Notes under the pieces: generated by a model
Seen by the model: only the letters and a program-made list of their open reading frames with translations
Told to the model about the DNA's origin: nothing
Database searches by the model: none
Shown: in pieces, positions 5,915 to 11,893 of the stretch
Layout: each line of letters starts with the position of its first letter
How positions within the stretch are numbered: position 1 is the stretch's first letter
Origin: Candidatus Latescibacterota bacterium
GTDB lineage: Bacteria > Latescibacterota > MVCY01
Direction: 5' to 3'
DNA length: 11,893 nucleotides
NCBI GenBank assembly: GCA_030669445.1
Contig: DAOVDP010000021.1
Location: forward strand, 1-11,893
Program-made: the position numbers and the translations under genes

Positions 5915-8489
5915 GAATAACAGCGAATCCCAACGAAGGGTCGAGTTTCCAGTCAGAACCGAAGAAGCCTGCAGCTATTACCCCTCCCCATCCTTGGGTC
6001 TTGATATGTCCTCCGTAAATGACATAGTCAGGGAGACCGGCTGAGGCGTGAAGGGTATCTAAGACCTCCACCAGTTTCATCCCCTCCAGGTCGGTGCCGG
6101 CATTGACAAGCACCAATTTTTCAGGATTAAGGGGATTAGGGTAGACCACCTTAAGGGCTAAGTGACTCTGGGACAGCTTCTTATCTCCGAACTTCACCCT
6201 CTGGCCGTGAATGGAGATGGGCAATCGGGGATTGATCCGCCTGGTTACGAGATTAGAACCAGGCCCTCCAAAGAGAATAAGATTATAATTCTTTGTGATT
6301 TGCTTGGTCATAGATGTATCAGGTATAATCCTCACCCAACCGTTTCCCCGGTACCACCATTTCTGGGCTTTGTTTCTGGCTATGTGTAGGTTGACTCTGG
6401 TCTCTTCGGGGCTTCCGGCTGTGCCGTACACGAATATGAAAGGCGAAAAGTAGGCCTCTTTTATCGGGCCATAAAGTCCTGGTTTCTTCCACAAGCCCTT
6501 GTGCCGAGGGGTCCTTAAGACGAATCTGCCCTTTCTTGTCTGAGAAAAAGTGAGGGAAGAGTAATCCTTAAGCCGGGCTGAAAGCTTTTGGTTATTGACC
6601 GTTAAATCCAGAATCCCTAACTCCAATAAGCCCTGAGGAGGAAAGATAGTAAACTGAGCTACATTGGAGATTTCAAGATCGAGTTCGTGAGCAGACTTCA
6701 CCTCGGCAACAACAGTAGCATCCCGATAGAGTCTGATCAGTTGGTCAATCTGAACCCAGTACATCCGATTGTTAAGCCCCAGATCGGTGGTTTTGAATAC
6801 CACCTTTCTGGGGAGAGGATTTCTCACTTTACTTCTCAGGAAGTCTATCAGTTCTGGATAGTTAACACAAGCAGTTCCTTCTACGCCTTCTTGGTTCCAC
6901 CAGTGTTTTTTCCCTGGCACCTCCCGATAGGTCACATCGTATCCTAACCGCTTAAGTCCTCTGAACATAATCTTGGCGTGGACAGGGGGTACTTCGTCGT
7001 CGCTTCCGCCGTGAAGAATAAAGGCAGGGAGATTAAGAGCGTTTTCCAAGAACACCTCTGCTCTGTCCTCGCGCAGGGCCATATCGCGAACAGAACGAAG
7101 CTTAGAAGGTGCGTAGATATAGCTTCTGCGCATGAAAAAGGGCACATACAGGTTGAAGCTGGTCCAGCCAGCACTGGGAGCGACGGCCGCGAAGAGGTCA
7201 GCGTGATGTAGTCCTACATGCCAGGTACCGTGTCCACCCATAGAATGCCCGGTGAGATGTATCCGATCAGGGTTTATCTGGTAGCGCTCTTTCATCTGGT
7301 CGAGCACCTCCAGGACATTGATTCTGCCCCAGTCCTGCCAATCGAAGCCGTACGGCCTGCGATTGGTAGGGCCAACCACAAATGCCCAGGACTTTGGAGT
7401 GTAGCACCCATCCACCCACCCTGAGGGAACACTGGCACCGTGGAGGGATAAGATCAGACCGTAGGTACTGTCGGGGGAAAAAGGTTCGGGGGGCACGACG
7501 GTGAACTCCTGCACAGAGCTGTCTGCCCTCGATCTGTAAGTGGTCCGGAAGCCCTGCCCCTGATGTCGCACCCGTAGAGGTATGGGCGCTGAAATCTGCT
7601 TGCCTGCTGCCTCGGCCACCAGCGACACAAATAGGGTGTCCTCAGTAGTCGTTACCTTTTCCTTGGTCTCCAACCTCAATGGCACTTTTTCGATGGTAAG
7701 CGGGGCCATAAAGGGAAGTGTGATTTCGGTCTGTTTGAATATCCCCTCACCACCTACCTTAAGGACAACTTCTTTGAAGGCCTGATTGGTGGTGTTTATT
7801 AAGGGGATTGCCATCCAGCGGTTCAGGACTTCACCGTCAATGGCATCCGGAACTGTGAGGTCTAAAAGCTTAAAAGCTATGGGGTCTTCCCCGGGAAGTA
7901 TTTTGAAAATGACGGTCTTGTGTTCTCCACCTACACCGAATTTCAGCAATATGCGATTGGTTCCATCTTGGAGCACCACCGGCACCAACACCCGTACCTT
8001 ACCCCGCCGGATTCCGTAGACATCTCCATAGTAGCGCCAGCCGTTCAGCCAGAAGGACCCCACTTTCTCGGTCAGTATCAGGGCGCGCCTGGGACCCTCA
8101 ACATTAATCTGGGCATAGGCATAGCCTGTGCCTCTGATGCCTGCCCAGCCGTGATGGGCCTGAAGGGCATCCCAATCGACATCCTCAAAGCCGATCTTAA
8201 GCACGCCATCTTCAGCCTCTACCTTTTTCCAGCTAATCGTTCCCTCTTGAGCCATAATACTTGGATGCTCAAGTCCTTCCGCAGGTTGAATACCTTCCTC
8301 ACCTCCCTGATCAACAAGGTGGTCAATGTATCCCTCTCTGGTTCCGGTAGAAAATGGCCCTACGGCAAGCCAGTTCTCGATAGTCAGGGTGTCATCCACT
8401 GAGGGGAGAAAGTCCCCCGCCTGAAGCTGGGAAAAAGAGGCAAGAACCAGCAGGCCAGCAGTCAGTGCGAATTTTGTTTGCTTTTGCAT
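5910..8489 (-). CDS. Secreted alpha/beta-hydrolase (prolyl-oligopeptidase/esterase-like), 859 aa
   Basis: The start is secure: AAAGGAGA lies 5 bases before the ATG. Residues 1-24 form a signal peptide (cut after LQAG). The N-terminal ~310 residues begin with IENWLAVGPFSTGT, are rich in beta structure and resemble the accessory/jelly-roll region of large secreted hydrolases. The catalytic alpha/beta-hydrolase core spans about 340-560: LILSLHGAS (oxyanion strand), RIHLTGHSMGGHGTW with nucleophile Ser416, FILHGGSDDEVPP with the acid at Asp497 or Asp498, and VPGKKHWWN with His529. All triad residues are present. A C-terminal ~300-residue region follows, starting at KVVFKTTDLGLNNRMYWVQI and including FIFVYGTAGSPEE and NLILFGGPGSN; I recognise no catalytic role for it. 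Expected activity is extracytoplasmic ester or peptide hydrolysis, substrate unknown. It lies 117 bases downstream of glnS with no obvious terminator between. Confidence 0.86.
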   Translation of the reverse strand: MQKQTKFALTAGLLVLASFSQLQAGDFLPSVDDTLTIENWLAVGPFSTGTREGYIDHLVDQGGEEGIQPAEGLEHPSIMAQEGTISWKKVEAEDGVLKIGFEDVDWDALQAHHGWAGIRGTGYAYAQINVEGPRRALILTEKVGSFWLNGWRYYGDVYGIRRGKVRVLVPVVLQDGTNRILLKFGVGGEHKTVIFKILPGEDPIAFKLLDLTVPDAIDGEVLNRWMAIPLINTTNQAFKEVVLKVGGEGIFKQTEITLPFMAPLTIEKVPLRLETKEKVTTTEDTLFVSLVAEAAGKQISAPIPLRVRHQGQGFRTTYRSRADSSVQEFTVVPPEPFSPDSTYGLILSLHGASVPSGWVDGCYTPKSWAFVVGPTNRRPYGFDWQDWGRINVLEVLDQMKERYQINPDRIHLTGHSMGGHGTWHVGLHHADLFAAVAPSAGWTSFNLYVPFFMRRSYIYAPSKLRSVRDMALREDRAEVFLENALNLPAFILHGGSDDEVPPVHAKIMFRGLKRLGYDVTYREVPGKKHWWNQEGVEGTACVNYPELIDFLRSKVRNPLPRKVVFKTTDLGLNNRMYWVQIDQLIRLYRDATVVAEVKSAHELDLEISNVAQFTIFPPQGLLELGILDLTVNNQKLSARLKDYSSLTFSQTRKGRFVLRTPRHKGLWKKPGLYGPIKEAYFSPFIFVYGTAGSPEETRVNLHIARNKAQKWWYRGNGWVRIIPDTSMTKQITKNYNLILFGGPGSNLVTRRINPRLPISIHGQRVKFGDKKLSQSHLALKVVYPNPLNPEKLVLVNAGTDLEGMKLVEVLDTLHASAGLPDYVIYGGHIKTQGWGGVIAAGFFGSDWKLDPSLGFAVIQ

Positions 8490-8606
8490 TACTGTCTCCT
8501 TTCAATCTGGTTTCAACATTGGCTGTGTTCTCCGCCCAAAGAGAAACAGAGATATGTGAATTACAAGATGTTACAGGCGAGATATATGGCTCGAAGGCGC
8601 GGTTCC

Positions 8607-10316
8607 CTACTTCTTTTTCTTCTGGGTTTTTTCTATCTTGGCCCATGAATCACGTAACGATACTGTCCGATTTAATACGAGTGCATCATCGGAAGAATAA
8701 ACGGAATCGACGCAGAAATAGCCCCTTCTCTCGAACTGGTATCGATTTCCTGGTGCTGCACCTGCCAAACTCGGTTCAACACGGCACGATGTCAGTATCT
8801 CCAACGAGTTCGGATTCAAATAGGTTTTGAAATCTGGGCCATCCTTTTCAGCGGTTGGGTTTGCTTTTACGAAGAGACGGTCGTACAAGCGTACTTCGGC
8901 TTTGAGCGAGTGGGCAGCCGAAACCCAGTGCAAGGTCCCCCTGACCTTGCGTCCATCCGGCGAGTCACCACCTCGTGTCTCCGGATCATAGGTACAGTGC
9001 AGCTCGATCACCTCGCCCGTCTGCTCATCCTTGACCACCCCCACACAGGTGATAAAATATGCGTAGCGTAGCCGTACTTCACGACCGGGGGCCAACCGGA
9101 AGAACTTCTTCGGTGGATCTTCACGAAAATCCTCTCGCTCGATGTACAGTACGCGTGAGAAGGGAACCTTCCGTGAACCCATACTGGGATCTTCAGGATT
9201 ATTAATGGCATCCATCTCTTCCACCTGGTCTTCCGGGTAGTTATCAATGACCACCCGAAGTGGATCCAATACAGCCATCACACGCGGAGCTCGTTGATTC
9301 AAATCTTCCCGGATGGTATGCTCCAGCAGGGCAATATCGACCATACTATCCCTCTTGGCCACTCCGATGCGCTCACAGAAATTTCGGATTGACTCTGGTG
9401 TATAGCCACGTCTCCGCAACCCCGATATTGTGAGCATCCGGGGATCATCCCACCCGCTCACATATCCTTCTTCTACCAATTCCAGAAGCTTTCGTTTACT
9501 CAACACGGTGTAGCTGAGATTGAGGCGAGCGAATTCGATTTGCTGTGGGTGAGATTCGACATTCAATTCGTTAAGAAACCAGTCGTACAATTCGCGATTG
9601 TTTTCAAATTCCAGTGTACAAATAGAATGTGTGATTCCTTCGACCGAATCCGAAAGGCAATGGGCAAAGTCGTACATCGGATAGATGCACCACTTGTTAC
9701 CCGTTCTGTGATGTTCTGCATGTAGAATGCGATATATGACTGGATCTCGCATATTCAAATTTGGAGATGCCATATCAATTTTTGCTCGCAGCACATGGGA
9801 GCCGTCCTCGAATTCGCCTGCTCGCATGCGTTCGAACAGGTCCAGGTTCTCTTCGACGCTACGGCTGCGATATGGGCTGTCCTTGCCTGGCTCGGTCAAG
9901 GTGCCGCGGTATTCCCTGATTTGTTGTGCATTCAAATCGCAAACGTATGCCTTACCAGCTTTGATTAACTGCACTGCATACTGATAGAGTTGCTCAAAGT
10001 AATCAGACGCATAAAACAACCGATCACCCCAATTGAATCCAAGCCATCTGACATCTTCCTTTATCGATTCCACATACTCAATATCCTCTTTGCTGGGATT
10101 GGTATCATCGAATCGCAAATTGCAAACCCCTCCCTTGTTTTCGGCGGCGATACCGAAGTTAAGGCAGATGGCCTTGGCGTGTCCAATATGCAGATAGCCG
10201 TTCGGCTCCGGTGGAAATCGAGTATGAACTCGACCATCGTTTTTGTTTTTCTTCAAGTCTTCCGCGATGATACTTCGGATGAAGTCTAAGGGGGGAGTAG
10301 AATCGGTCGTGGTCAT
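8607..10316 (-). CDS. glnS: Glutaminyl-tRNA synthetase
   Basis: The enzyme charges tRNA-Gln with glutamine using ATP in the cytoplasm. I place the start at ATG 10314-10316, giving 569 aa (E. coli GlnRS 554): from there [20 protein letters not shown] aligns with the known N-terminus. The frame is open 32 codons further back only to a TTG, and that extension overlaps the candidate promoter and looks non-coding. Class I signatures are intact: [18 protein letters not shown] with HIGH at 43-46, NLRFDDTNP, the tRNA-binding REYRGTLT and [26 protein letters not shown], and VLSKR (271-275, the KMSKR loop). The anticodon-binding beta-barrels follow to a lysine-rich tail (EKTQKKKK). Similarity to the E. 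coli enzyme, judged from memory, is high throughout. Many bacteria lack GlnRS and use GatCAB instead, so this gene may have been acquired laterally. Confidence 0.97.
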   Translation of the reverse strand: MTTTDSTPPLDFIRSIIAEDLKKNKNDGRVHTRFPPEPNGYLHIGHAKAICLNFGIAAENKGGVCNLRFDDTNPSKEDIEYVESIKEDVRWLGFNWGDRLFYASDYFEQLYQYAVQLIKAGKAYVCDLNAQQIREYRGTLTEPGKDSPYRSRSVEENLDLFERMRAGEFEDGSHVLRAKIDMASPNLNMRDPVIYRILHAEHHRTGNKWCIYPMYDFAHCLSDSVEGITHSICTLEFENNRELYDWFLNELNVESHPQQIEFARLNLSYTVLSKRKLLELVEEGYVSGWDDPRMLTISGLRRRGYTPESIRNFCERIGVAKRDSMVDIALLEHTIREDLNQRAPRVMAVLDPLRVVIDNYPEDQVEEMDAINNPEDPSMGSRKVPFSRVLYIEREDFREDPPKKFFRLAPGREVRLRYAYFITCVGVVKDEQTGEVIELHCTYDPETRGGDSPDGRKVRGTLHWVSAAHSLKAEVRLYDRLFVKANPTAEKDGPDFKTYLNPNSLEILTSCRVEPSLAGAAPGNRYQFERRGYFCVDSVYSSDDALVLNRTVSLRDSWAKIEKTQKKKK

Positions 10317-10377
10317 GGTTGGGGTTCCCGTCTCGTTTTGCTTTTTGGGTGGGGTATCAGCTTTGTTGTTGATGGGG

Positions 10378-10408
10378 ATTATCCTAAGGTTTACCAACTT
10401 ATTGTCAA
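10378..10408 (-). promoter_or_regulatory. Candidate glnS promoter
   Basis: Read leftward, TTGACA (10403-10408) and GATAAT (10378-10383) are separated by 19 bases, somewhat longer than optimal. It would start a leader of about 55-60 bases before the glnS ATG at 10316. Its presence supports the internal ATG over the upstream TTG. Confidence 0.45.
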
Positions 10409-10432
10409 CCAATATTTAAATTTATTGTCAAC
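10399..10432. repeat. Two direct copies of GTTGACAATAA upstream of glnS
   Basis: On the minus strand GTTGACAATAA occurs at 10422-10432 and again at 10399-10409, with start points 23 bases apart (about two helical turns), separated by AT-rich DNA. The upstream copy supplies the stop codon that ends the nucleotidyltransferase frame; the downstream copy contains the candidate -35 box. They may be a regulator site, duplicated promoter elements, or a scar at a recombination junction. Confidence 0.5.
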
Positions 10433-10718
10433 TTGAGGCATACAATAGCAAGGCCCTGTTAGTGAACGCAAAATTGCGTGGCTCGGGTATTCGGGCTTTG
10501 AAATTCTCCAAAAGTGCATTGATATATTTTCCCTCATTCCCGAATCCGCATAAAAGACAGAGATCGATATCCTGCGTCATTCTTATTTCGCCCCATCGGA
10601 TTACAGCTAATCCACCGATAAAACAAAACATCCATTTTCTCGCTCCCCAAAAACGTTGAAATTCCAAGCCGGCTTGGAATAAAGGATTCATAGCTCTACG
10701 GGACTTTTTCTCGTTCAT
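10428..10718 (-). pseudogene. Truncated AbiEii/DUF1814-like nucleotidyltransferase (toxin-like), 96 aa
   Basis: The frame begins at ATG 10716-10718, 3 bases after the upstream gene's stop. It reads MNPLFQAGLEFQRFW..., then CFIGGLAVIRWGE, IRMTQDIDLCLL, NALLENFKARI and RNFAFTNRALLLYAS. This is the N-terminal nucleotidyltransferase fold of the AbiEii/DUF1814-like family, with the GG of the nucleotide-binding helix and the D-x-D metal ligands (DID). From memory, full members continue for another 80-100 residues after LLLYAS with a third carboxylate and a C-terminal helical region; here the frame stops immediately (YASS-stop) in AT-rich DNA leading to the glnS promoter. It is probably inactive, or at least strongly altered. 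Together with the preceding 82-aa gene it forms a toxin-antitoxin-like pair inside an integron-cassette context. Confidence 0.75.
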
Positions 10719-10721
10719 ATT

Positions 10722-10970
10722 CTAACCTGTTTGCCTTTCCCTCAGCCTCATATAAACCCTCTGTTGATCTACTAATCCGCTGCTCAGGCGAACCTCACCA
10801 ATGTCACAGGCGTATTGCAACATTTCGTTGATTAGTTCCTGATTTCTCTTGTAATAATCATGAGATCTCAGTTCATTTCGTCTTACTTCTTCCAAAGAAA
10901 AAGCTGCTCTTTTCCAGGCTTCAACCCATCTTGTGATTTCTTTCTTATTGATATTTAAGGCATTTGACAT
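10722..10970 (-). CDS. 82-aa partner protein of the nucleotidyltransferase (antitoxin-like)
   Basis: The start ATG 10968-10970 is preceded by AGAGGT at 7-base spacing. The product is highly charged and predicted all-helical, reading KKEITRWVEAWKRAAFSLEE, then LRSHDYYKRNQELINEMLQY, and ending VYMRLRERQTG, with no membrane segment or signal. From memory, small proteins with this WVEAWKRA...SLEEV...ELR..DYY pattern precede DUF1814-like nucleotidyltransferases in many genomes, where they are the likely cognate antitoxin or adaptor. The stop lies 3 bases from the toxin-like gene, so the two are co-translated. It is intact while its partner is truncated, which is compatible with survival of an antitoxin after loss of the toxin. 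It is the first gene after the attC-like site. Confidence 0.7.
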   Translation of the reverse strand: MSNALNINKKEITRWVEAWKRAAFSLEEVRRNELRSHDYYKRNQELINEMLQYACDIGEVRLSSGLVDQQRVYMRLRERQTG

Positions 10971-10991
10971 ATCTTTACCTCTATCCCCGCC

Positions 10992-11022
10992 CCGTTAAGG
11001 CCGCCGCAGGCGGAGCGAACGG
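10992..11022. repeat. Nested GC-rich dyad at the cassette boundary
   Basis: CCGTT (10992-10996) pairs with AACGG (11018-11022), and inside it CCGCC (11001-11005) pairs with GGCGG (11009-11013) around GCA. The outer arm overlaps the R' box of the attC-like site, so the two structures cannot form at the same time on one strand. It lies in the leader of the 82-aa gene. Confidence 0.4.
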
Positions 11023-11142
11023 AAAGCTAACCGGCTGCCGTGTAATCATAAAACACCTTCGCAAAAGATCAAAACCATTATAAAACTCAAGGCAAAAGAA
11101 AAAAGCAAAGAAAAGGCAGTCTGGTTCAGCGGCTTGTTCGAC
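11014..11142 (-). other. attC: Integron attC-like recombination site (129 bp)
   Basis: Read leftward from 16 bases after the endonuclease stop: R'' GTCGAAC (11136-11142), spacer AAGCC, L'' GCTGAACCAGACTGCC (11115-11130), a 75-base central segment, L' GGCAGCCGGTTAGC (11026-11039), spacer TTTCC, R' GTTCGCT (11014-11020). R'' pairs with R' as CGAAC/GTTCG. L'' pairs with L' along GCT, AACC, G and CTGCC, leaving a G and an A extrahelical on one arm plus one mismatch. Paired outer and inner boxes, unpaired spacers, asymmetric bulged bases, and orientation and position right after a cassette gene are the defining attC features. AACAAGCCGCTGAACC...GGTTAGC also resembles attC arms known from chromosomal integrons. 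R' departs from the GTTRRRY consensus at two of its four RRRY bases, and the R'' change that pairs with the first of them is compensatory. No second attC or integrase is visible here. Confidence 0.72.
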
Positions 11143-11158
11143 ATATTATCGGTGAAAT

Positions 11159-11893
11159 TTAGATGACTTGTTTGACTGACGAATAGAGATCAGACCAGTA
11201 ACCCTGTCTGATACGGAATTTTGTGCCGTGATTATGTCCTGTGCGGGCATCAAAATCGACTAAAATCGAACCATCTTCGAGACAGGTTAAAAACTTTTCA
11301 AAGGAAAAGCCAGATAAAATCAATAGTTCTCGATATTTAAAAAATTCTCTTTTGTTTTCAACTTTAGAATCAGCGACAACATAAAAACAATTCATTACCT
11401 TTGAGCCAATTTTATATTCTAAATCATCGAATCCCCAGTAAGGTTCGGGATTCAAGGGCCCGAGCCCGATTCTCTCTTTCACGGATTCCAACCAAGCAGA
11501 AATCTCCTTATTTGATGTATCTGCTTTGCAGGAATCAAAAAGAAAGCGCAACTTCTTCTGCCCACGATCAACCAATATCCGAAAGCCCCTTATGGTGTAT
11601 TCTTGGGAGCTTGTAGTTGACCTAAAGCTCATCTCAGTATCTGGATATTGTGTTCCAGCCTTCTTATGCCGCCATCCATAACAGGGGAGAAGTAGATTGG
11701 AGACAATTTTAGCACCGGTTGGAGATGGTTCTATATGCTTGAGAGTTACAAGAGAACTGGTATGTGCTCTTTGACCTTTGAGTTCCCACTCTCGTGCATT
11801 TGGTATCGGTAGATTGTTTTCCTCTATACCCAGGAGAGTCTCTAATGTGTTACCAACAGCACCGTCGTTCCGAGTATCGCGAGTTTTCTTTAC
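11159..11893 (-). CDS. MvaI/BcnI-family type II restriction endonuclease (N-terminus outside window)
   Basis: One frame runs from the right edge to TAA with 244 codons; an internal ATG at 11632 is not the start, because family sequence continues upstream of it. Visible blocks are VGNTLETLLGIEENNLPIPN, then WELKGQR (an E-x-K catalytic half-motif about 40 residues from the edge), SSLVTLKHIEPSPTGAK, LLPCYGWRHKKAG, YPDTEMSF, LGPLNPEPYWGFDDLE and, near the end, ILVDFDARTGHNHGTKFRIR. From memory these match the MvaI/BcnI family of CCWGG/CCSGG-type cutters (MvaI about 249 aa), so little or nothing of the core is missing. The specificity cannot be read. A cognate methyltransferase should lie to the right of the window. 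The gene ends 16 bases before the attC-like site, so it looks like integron-cassette cargo. It is somewhat AT-rich compared with glnS. Confidence 0.86.
   Translation of the reverse strand, partial: VKKTRDTRNDGAVGNTLETLLGIEENNLPIPNAREWELKGQRAHTSSLVTLKHIEPSPTGAKIVSNLLLPCYGWRHKKAGTQYPDTEMSFRSTTSSQEYTIRGFRILVDRGQKKLRFLFDSCKADTSNKEISAWLESVKERIGLGPLNPEPYWGFDDLEYKIGSKVMNCFYVVADSKVENKREFFKYRELLILSGFSFEKFLTCLEDGSILVDFDARTGHNHGTKFRIRQGYWSDLYSSVKQVI

Noticed and set aside
5702..6044. Plus-strand open frames of 71-72 codons near 5700-6040
   Set aside because: They have no ribosome binding sites, and the longer part runs antisense through the hydrolase gene.
10317..10412. N-terminal extension of glnS to a TTG start
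   Set aside because: The extra 32 codons contain the candidate promoter region, are not seen in GlnRS, and the ATG at 10316 gives the usual N-terminus.
1..11893. CRISPR arrays, tRNA or rRNA genes, insertion sequences
   Set aside because: No regularly spaced direct repeats, no tRNA cloverleaf or rRNA-like stretch, and no transposase with flanking inverted repeats were seen.

Overview
The window looks like a chromosomal segment of an uncultured Gram-negative bacterium of moderate GC content. An outer membrane is shown by a TonB-dependent receptor with a C-terminal phenylalanine. A decayed FlgD-Ig/type IX-secretion-style C-terminal tail (WDGKDNSGRDVASGIYLYRL) suggests the FCB (Fibrobacterota-Chlorobiota-Bacteroidota) group or a related candidate phylum. 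That lineage guess is inference.

Left part (1-2117). The 5' end of a secreted transglutaminase-superfamily-like protein runs leftward off the window. Rightward, a gap holding one doubtful small ORF is followed by two very small, closely spaced membrane-protein genes (769-966 and 970-1077), then the orphan sorting-domain remnant (1121-1291), then a full-length rhomboid protease (1437-2117). The rhomboid gene meets an FmdE-domain gene tail to tail with no gap.

Middle part (2118-5909), all leftward. An ECF transporter S component and a short FmdE-domain protein overlap and form one unit. They are preceded by a possible 23-codon leader ORF that ends 6 bases before the S-component start, which has no Shine-Dalgarno sequence. 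A BtuB/CirA-like TonB-dependent receptor lies upstream, separated by a strong 14-bp hairpin. Together they suggest uptake of a scarce metal or cofactor, with the ECF energising subunits elsewhere. The 790-base gap upstream of the receptor holds a plausible sigma70 promoter, a terminator-like hairpin with a T7 run, a GTCRTTCCCGC-type palindrome, a CACGAAT repeat and a possible coding remnant.

Right-centre (5910-10316). A large secreted alpha/beta-hydrolase (859 aa, Ser416 in GHSMG) lies downstream of glnS, which encodes a full-length E. coli-like glutaminyl-tRNA synthetase. glnS has its own candidate promoter and two copies of GTTGACAATAA.

Right end (10428-11893). This part looks like a fragment of an integron cassette array. 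A nearly complete MvaI/BcnI-family restriction endonuclease gene is followed 16 bases after its stop by a 129-bp structure with the architecture of an attC site: paired R and L boxes, unpaired spacer, two extrahelical bases and a long central segment. Next comes a two-gene unit made of an 82-aa partner protein and an AbiEii/DUF1814-like nucleotidyltransferase, the latter cut off after 96 codons at the glnS promoter region. The array therefore appears to carry defence and toxin-antitoxin-like cargo and to be broken at the glnS boundary. I see no integrase gene in the window.
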